This document shows, in pieces, positions 61,406 through 64,000 of a stretch of DNA of 64,000 nucleotides. Each line of letters starts with the position of its first letter. The stretch's first letter is position 1. Origin of the DNA: Clostridiales bacterium (GTDB lineage Bacteria; Bacillota; Clostridia; Saccharofermentanales; Saccharofermentanaceae); the NCBI GenBank assembly GCA_017617525.1, contig JAFZWA010000028.1:62001-126000 (forward strand). The letters are read 5' to 3'. The position numbers and the translations under genes are program-made. The notes beneath the pieces are model-generated. The model had not been told where the DNA came from and did no database searches. It was given only the letters and a program-made list of their open reading frames with translations.

Positions 61406-62314
61406 ATGTTTTTGGCAGATAAATGGACAGATTTCGAATTGCTCTACTGTGGTCAGGGAGAAAAATACGAAAGGTGGGGCGATGTGTATCTTCAGCGTCC
61501 CGATCCTCAGGCGATCTGGCCGAAAACAGGCTACGCCGGCATGAAAGAAGAGCGCTGGCCGAAGCCGCACGCGGTCTATCACAGAAGTGAGAGCGGAGGA
61601 GGTTCCTGGAGCAAGGAGAAGCCGTTCCCGCAGAAGTGGAAGATCCACTATGACGCGGTCGGGCGTCCGCTTACGTTTATCATCGAACCGACAAGTTTTA
61701 AACATACCGGTCTTTTCCCGGAGCAGGCAGCAAACTGGGATTTCTGCGGCAACCTTATCCAGAAGGCAGTTGCCGAGGGAAGAAAGCCCAGGATCCTCAA
61801 TCTCTTTGCTTATACGGGCGGCGCGACGATGGCATTTGCCGCGGCAGGAGCGGCGGAAGTCGTCCATGTCGACGCAAGTAAAGGCATGGTCCAAAGAGCA
61901 AAAGAAAACATGGTCGCCAGCGGCCTTGAAGACTGCTATATCCGCTTCATCGTCGAGGACTGCGGAAGGTTCGTCGAAAGAGAGATCAGAAGAGGCAGAA
62001 AATACGATGGTATCATCATGGATCCGCCGGCATATGGAAGAGGGCCTTCCGGAGAGATGTGGAAGCTTGAGGACGCCCTTTTCCCGCTTGTCGAAAAGTG
62101 TGAGCAGCTCATTTCCGATGATCCGCTCTTTTTCCTGATCAATTCCTATACGAGCGGCCTTTCTTCGATGGTCATCGAGGATATCTTACGACTGGCCATT
62201 AAGACGAAGCACGGAGGTAAAGTCGTTTCGGAGGAGCTCGGACTGCCCTGTACAAGGATGGACTGCATCTTGCCTTGCGGAAGTACAGGTAGATGGACAA
62301 AGAAAGAGGTCTGA
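61406..62314 (+). CDS. SAM-dependent rRNA methyltransferase (RlmI-like)
   Basis: 302 residues from ATG 61406, which follows the -10 box. ILNLFAYTGGATMAFAAAGA is the SAM-binding motif I. VVHVDASKGMVQRAKENM and IRFIVEDCGRFVERE are the next motifs. The catalytic IIMDPPAYGRGP is the N/DPPF/Y-type motif of RlmI/RlmKL relatives. It probably makes 5-methylcytosine or similar in 23S rRNA; the exact site is unknown. It lacks a PUA domain at the start. The next gene starts one base after the stop. Confidence 0.9.
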   Translation: MFLADKWTDFELLYCGQGEKYERWGDVYLQRPDPQAIWPKTGYAGMKEERWPKPHAVYHRSESGGGSWSKEKPFPQKWKIHYDAVGRPLTFIIEPTSFKHTGLFPEQAANWDFCGNLIQKAVAEGRKPRILNLFAYTGGATMAFAAAGAAEVVHVDASKGMVQRAKENMVASGLEDCYIRFIVEDCGRFVEREIRRGRKYDGIIMDPPAYGRGPSGEMWKLEDALFPLVEKCEQLISDDPLFFLINSYTSGLSSMVIEDILRLAIKTKHGGKVVSEELGLPCTRMDCILPCGSTGRWTKKEV

Positions 62315-62315
62315 G

Positions 62316-63020
62316 ATGCAAGATATACCGAAGATCCTCTTTGAAGACAACCATCTTCTTGTGGCCGTCAAACCAGCGGGAGTCCTTTCGCAGAGTGATA
62401 TGACCGGAAGTCCGGATATGCTTACGCTTCTGAAGACGTATCTGGTCGAAAAGTACAATAAGCCCGGAGAGGCTTACCTTGGGCTTCTGCACAGGCTCGA
62501 TCGACCTGTCCGCGGCGTAATGGTATTTGCCAAGACAAGTAAATGCGCGTCAAGGATCAGCGAACAGATCCGAAGCAGAACCGTGAAAAAGAAGTACCGC
62601 GCGATCGTGTACGGTGCTTTTGAAGAAGAAAAAGGTGAGATCCGCTCTTATCTTTTGAAGAACAGTAAGACCAATCTGGTGGATGTTTTCGATACGAAGG
62701 AAAAAGCGCCGAAAGACGCCAAAGAGTGCTTCCTCGAGTATGAAGTCATCGGGCAGGGAAGGATCGCCGGAGTTCCGGTATCGCTTCTTTCCGTTGACCT
62801 TCACACGGGACGATCCCATCAGATCAGAGCACAGCTTTCGTCGATCGGACATCCGATCGTCGGAGACCGAAAATACGGGAAAGGACCGAACCGTTTTTCC
62901 GGGGACATCCTTCTGGAATCCTACCATCTGGAGGTGGATCATCCCGTAAGTCACGAGAGGATGGTATTTGAGATCCCTCTCTCCGAAGAAGAACCATGGA
63001 ATCAATTTGCAAGGGAGTGA
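62316..63020 (+). CDS. RluA-family pseudouridine synthase
   Basis: 234 residues. HRLDRPVRGVMVFAKTSKCA holds the catalytic Asp (HRLDR). KKYRAIVYG, LHTGRSHQIRAQLSSIGHPIVGD and YGKG are family motifs. No S4 domain, like the RluA subgroup with only the catalytic domain. It modifies uridine in 23S rRNA or tRNA. AGAGGT lies upstream within the methyltransferase end. It is the second gene of a run with the methyltransferase and the HD gene. Confidence 0.93.
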   Translation: MQDIPKILFEDNHLLVAVKPAGVLSQSDMTGSPDMLTLLKTYLVEKYNKPGEAYLGLLHRLDRPVRGVMVFAKTSKCASRISEQIRSRTVKKKYRAIVYGAFEEEKGEIRSYLLKNSKTNLVDVFDTKEKAPKDAKECFLEYEVIGQGRIAGVPVSLLSVDLHTGRSHQIRAQLSSIGHPIVGDRKYGKGPNRFSGDILLESYHLEVDHPVSHERMVFEIPLSEEEPWNQFARE

Positions 63021-63024
63021 TGTA

Positions 63025-63648
63025 ATGGCAGACGAATTTGTGATCACGAAAGAACAGCGTGATGAGAACCAGAAGAAGATCACCGAACTGCTTCTTTCTA
63101 CGAAGCGTCCGGGTATGGAGCGCCTGGTGGAATGGATCGTGACAAAGACAGACTTTTTCACGGCACCGGCATCCACGAAATATCACTTAAACTGCGAGGG
63201 AGGACTCGCGCTTCATAGCCTTCATGTCTATCAGCGCCTGTCTGAAAAAGTCGCGCAGGGACTTGTGAAGATCGAACCGGACACGGTGATCATCACATCT
63301 CTTTTGCATGATCTTTGCAAGGTCAACTTTTATGTAAAAGAGGTCAAGAACGTAAAAGAAGGCACGAAGATCAACCAGTACGGCAAGGAAGTGGCCAACT
63401 GGGTGGAAAAAGAAGTGTGGGGCATTAAGGATTCTTTCCCGGTCGGCCACGGTGAGAAGTCCTGCTGGTATATCCAGAACTTCATAAGGCTTAAGCCGGA
63501 GGAGTATGCCATGATCAGACTTCACATGGGTCCGGATAAAAATACTTACCCGGATCCGTTCTCCGAGACAGCAAAGATCTATCCATCCGTAGTGGCCATT
63601 TTCACATCAGACATCGAATCAGCATACATTTTGGAGGAAAAACAATGA
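63025..63648 (+). CDS. HD-domain phosphohydrolase
   Basis: 207 residues from ATG 63025, with AGGGAG seven bases before; the frame extends to 62968 inside the previous gene. LALHSLHVYQRL and TSLLHDLCKVNFYV carry the HD residues of the metal site. GHGEKSCWYIQNFIRL and AMIRLHMGP add further histidines. The family hydrolyses phosphate esters, often nucleotides; the substrate is unknown. The stop overlaps the next ATG by two bases (ATGA). Confidence 0.88.
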   Translation: MADEFVITKEQRDENQKKITELLLSTKRPGMERLVEWIVTKTDFFTAPASTKYHLNCEGGLALHSLHVYQRLSEKVAQGLVKIEPDTVIITSLLHDLCKVNFYVKEVKNVKEGTKINQYGKEVANWVEKEVWGIKDSFPVGHGEKSCWYIQNFIRLKPEEYAMIRLHMGPDKNTYPDPFSETAKIYPSVVAIFTSDIESAYILEEKQ

Positions 63649-64000
63649 TCTATTACGTAGACCAGAACACCAAGTCCCAAGGATGCGGTACCAAAGAACA
63701 TCCTTTTCTGACGATCTCCGCTGCGGCAAAAGTTGCAAAGCCGGGTGATGAAGTCCTCGTTATGCCGGGCGTTTATCGCGAATACGTTGACCCGAGCAAC
63801 GCGGGTACGGAAGATGCCCGTATTACTTATCGATCCGTTGAGCCTTTAAAGGCAGTCATCACGGGAGCCGAGATCGTAAAGGGCTGGGAAAAATACAAGG
63901 GTAAGACCTGGAAGGTCGAGATCGACAACGGCATTTTCGGATCCTACAATCCTTACGACACAAGGATCGGCGGCGACTGGTATTTCTGGCACCGTCATCC
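63645..64000 (+). CDS. Start of a right-handed beta-helix protein (3' end outside window)
   Basis: The ATG at 63645 overlaps the HD stop; TTGGAGG lies just upstream. About 118 residues are visible and open to the window edge. TISAAAKVAKPGDEVLVMPG, then VYREYVDPSNAG and ITYRSVEP are the typical start of DUF1565-type or pectate-lyase-like beta-helix proteins, followed by AVITGAEIVKGWEKYKGKTW. There is no signal peptide. It probably binds or cleaves polysaccharide. The active site is not in view. Confidence 0.82.
   Translation, partial: MIYYVDQNTKSQGCGTKEHPFLTISAAAKVAKPGDEVLVMPGVYREYVDPSNAGTEDARITYRSVEPLKAVITGAEIVKGWEKYKGKTWKVEIDNGIFGSYNPYDTRIGGDWYFWHRH

Noticed and set aside
1-64000. Prophage, insertion sequence or integron
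   Set aside because: No transposase, integrase, terminase or att-like direct repeats were seen, including at tRNA-Leu and tmRNA, which are common integration sites.

Overview
The window looks like chromosomal DNA of a Gram-positive, anaerobic, fermentative Clostridia-type bacterium (Firmicutes, possibly Oscillospirales or Saccharofermentans-like). The signs are AGGAGG-type ribosome binding sites, TTGACA/TATAAT promoters, ferredoxin-dependent 2-oxoacid oxidoreductases, a GlgC/GlgD pair, SepF, a CdaA-type diadenylate cyclase, lipoproteins and a sortase-type surface anchor, together with a tmRNA gene. I see no phage, insertion sequence, CRISPR array or rRNA. Base composition and codon use look even throughout. 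The taxonomic placement is inference.

Layout. 1-3.4 kb: the end of an unrecognised protein, a zinc-ribbon membrane protein, two small regulators and MscL. 3.5-6.2 kb: a 2-oxoacid:ferredoxin oxidoreductase operon in the order delta-alpha-beta-gamma. 6.3-14.5 kb: a tight glycogen operon, glgB-glgC-glgD-glgA-GH13. 14.6-21.2 kb: a zinc-ribbon protein, a large Thr/Pro-repeat surface protein, and a TIR-transmembrane-propeller protein. 21.2-25.1 kb: a DHH phosphoesterase, tRNA-Leu(GAG), a lipoprotein and a metallo-beta-lactamase-fold protein. 25.3-34.5 kb: a sodium:solute symporter, iorAB, an ACT protein, a PLP lyase, an HlyD-like protein, YggS and SepF. 34.6-37.8 kb: glnS and gltX on the minus strand. 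38.0-41.3 kb: a degenerate AroB-like protein, a degenerate M28-like lipoprotein, a small unknown protein and an RDD protein. 41.4-46.3 kb: a candidate small RNA, ilvE, nagA, a Crp-like regulator and a CdaA-CdaR fusion. 46.3-51.5 kb: UDP-galactopyranose mutase, a degenerate amidase, a lipoprotein and an EF-Tu-domain/SseB protein. 51.6-57.8 kb: tmRNA, a GH3 beta-glucosidase and a GH2-fold protein without its catalytic residues. 57.9-64 kb: a pseudouridine synthase plus a histidine kinase/response regulator operon, a gene remnant, an rRNA methyltransferase, a second pseudouridine synthase, an HD protein and the start of a beta-helix protein.

How it fits together. The two ferredoxin-dependent oxidoreductases, the branched-chain aminotransferase and the PLP lyase suggest amino-acid or 2-oxoacid fermentation. 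The glycogen operon, GH13, GH3 and sodium symporter indicate carbohydrate storage and use. The CdaA-CdaR fusion, together with a DHH phosphoesterase, points to c-di-AMP signalling, and SepF, YggS, the HlyD-like protein, the amidase and UGM to envelope and division functions. The most unusual features are the CdaA-CdaR fusion, the TIR-TM-propeller protein, four enzyme-fold proteins that have lost key catalytic residues (AroB-like, M28-like, Amidase_3-like, GH2-like), and an 11-bp motif, GTGCTTTTCGA, that recurs on both strands and in several reading frames. All family assignments were made by eye from motifs; no database was searched.
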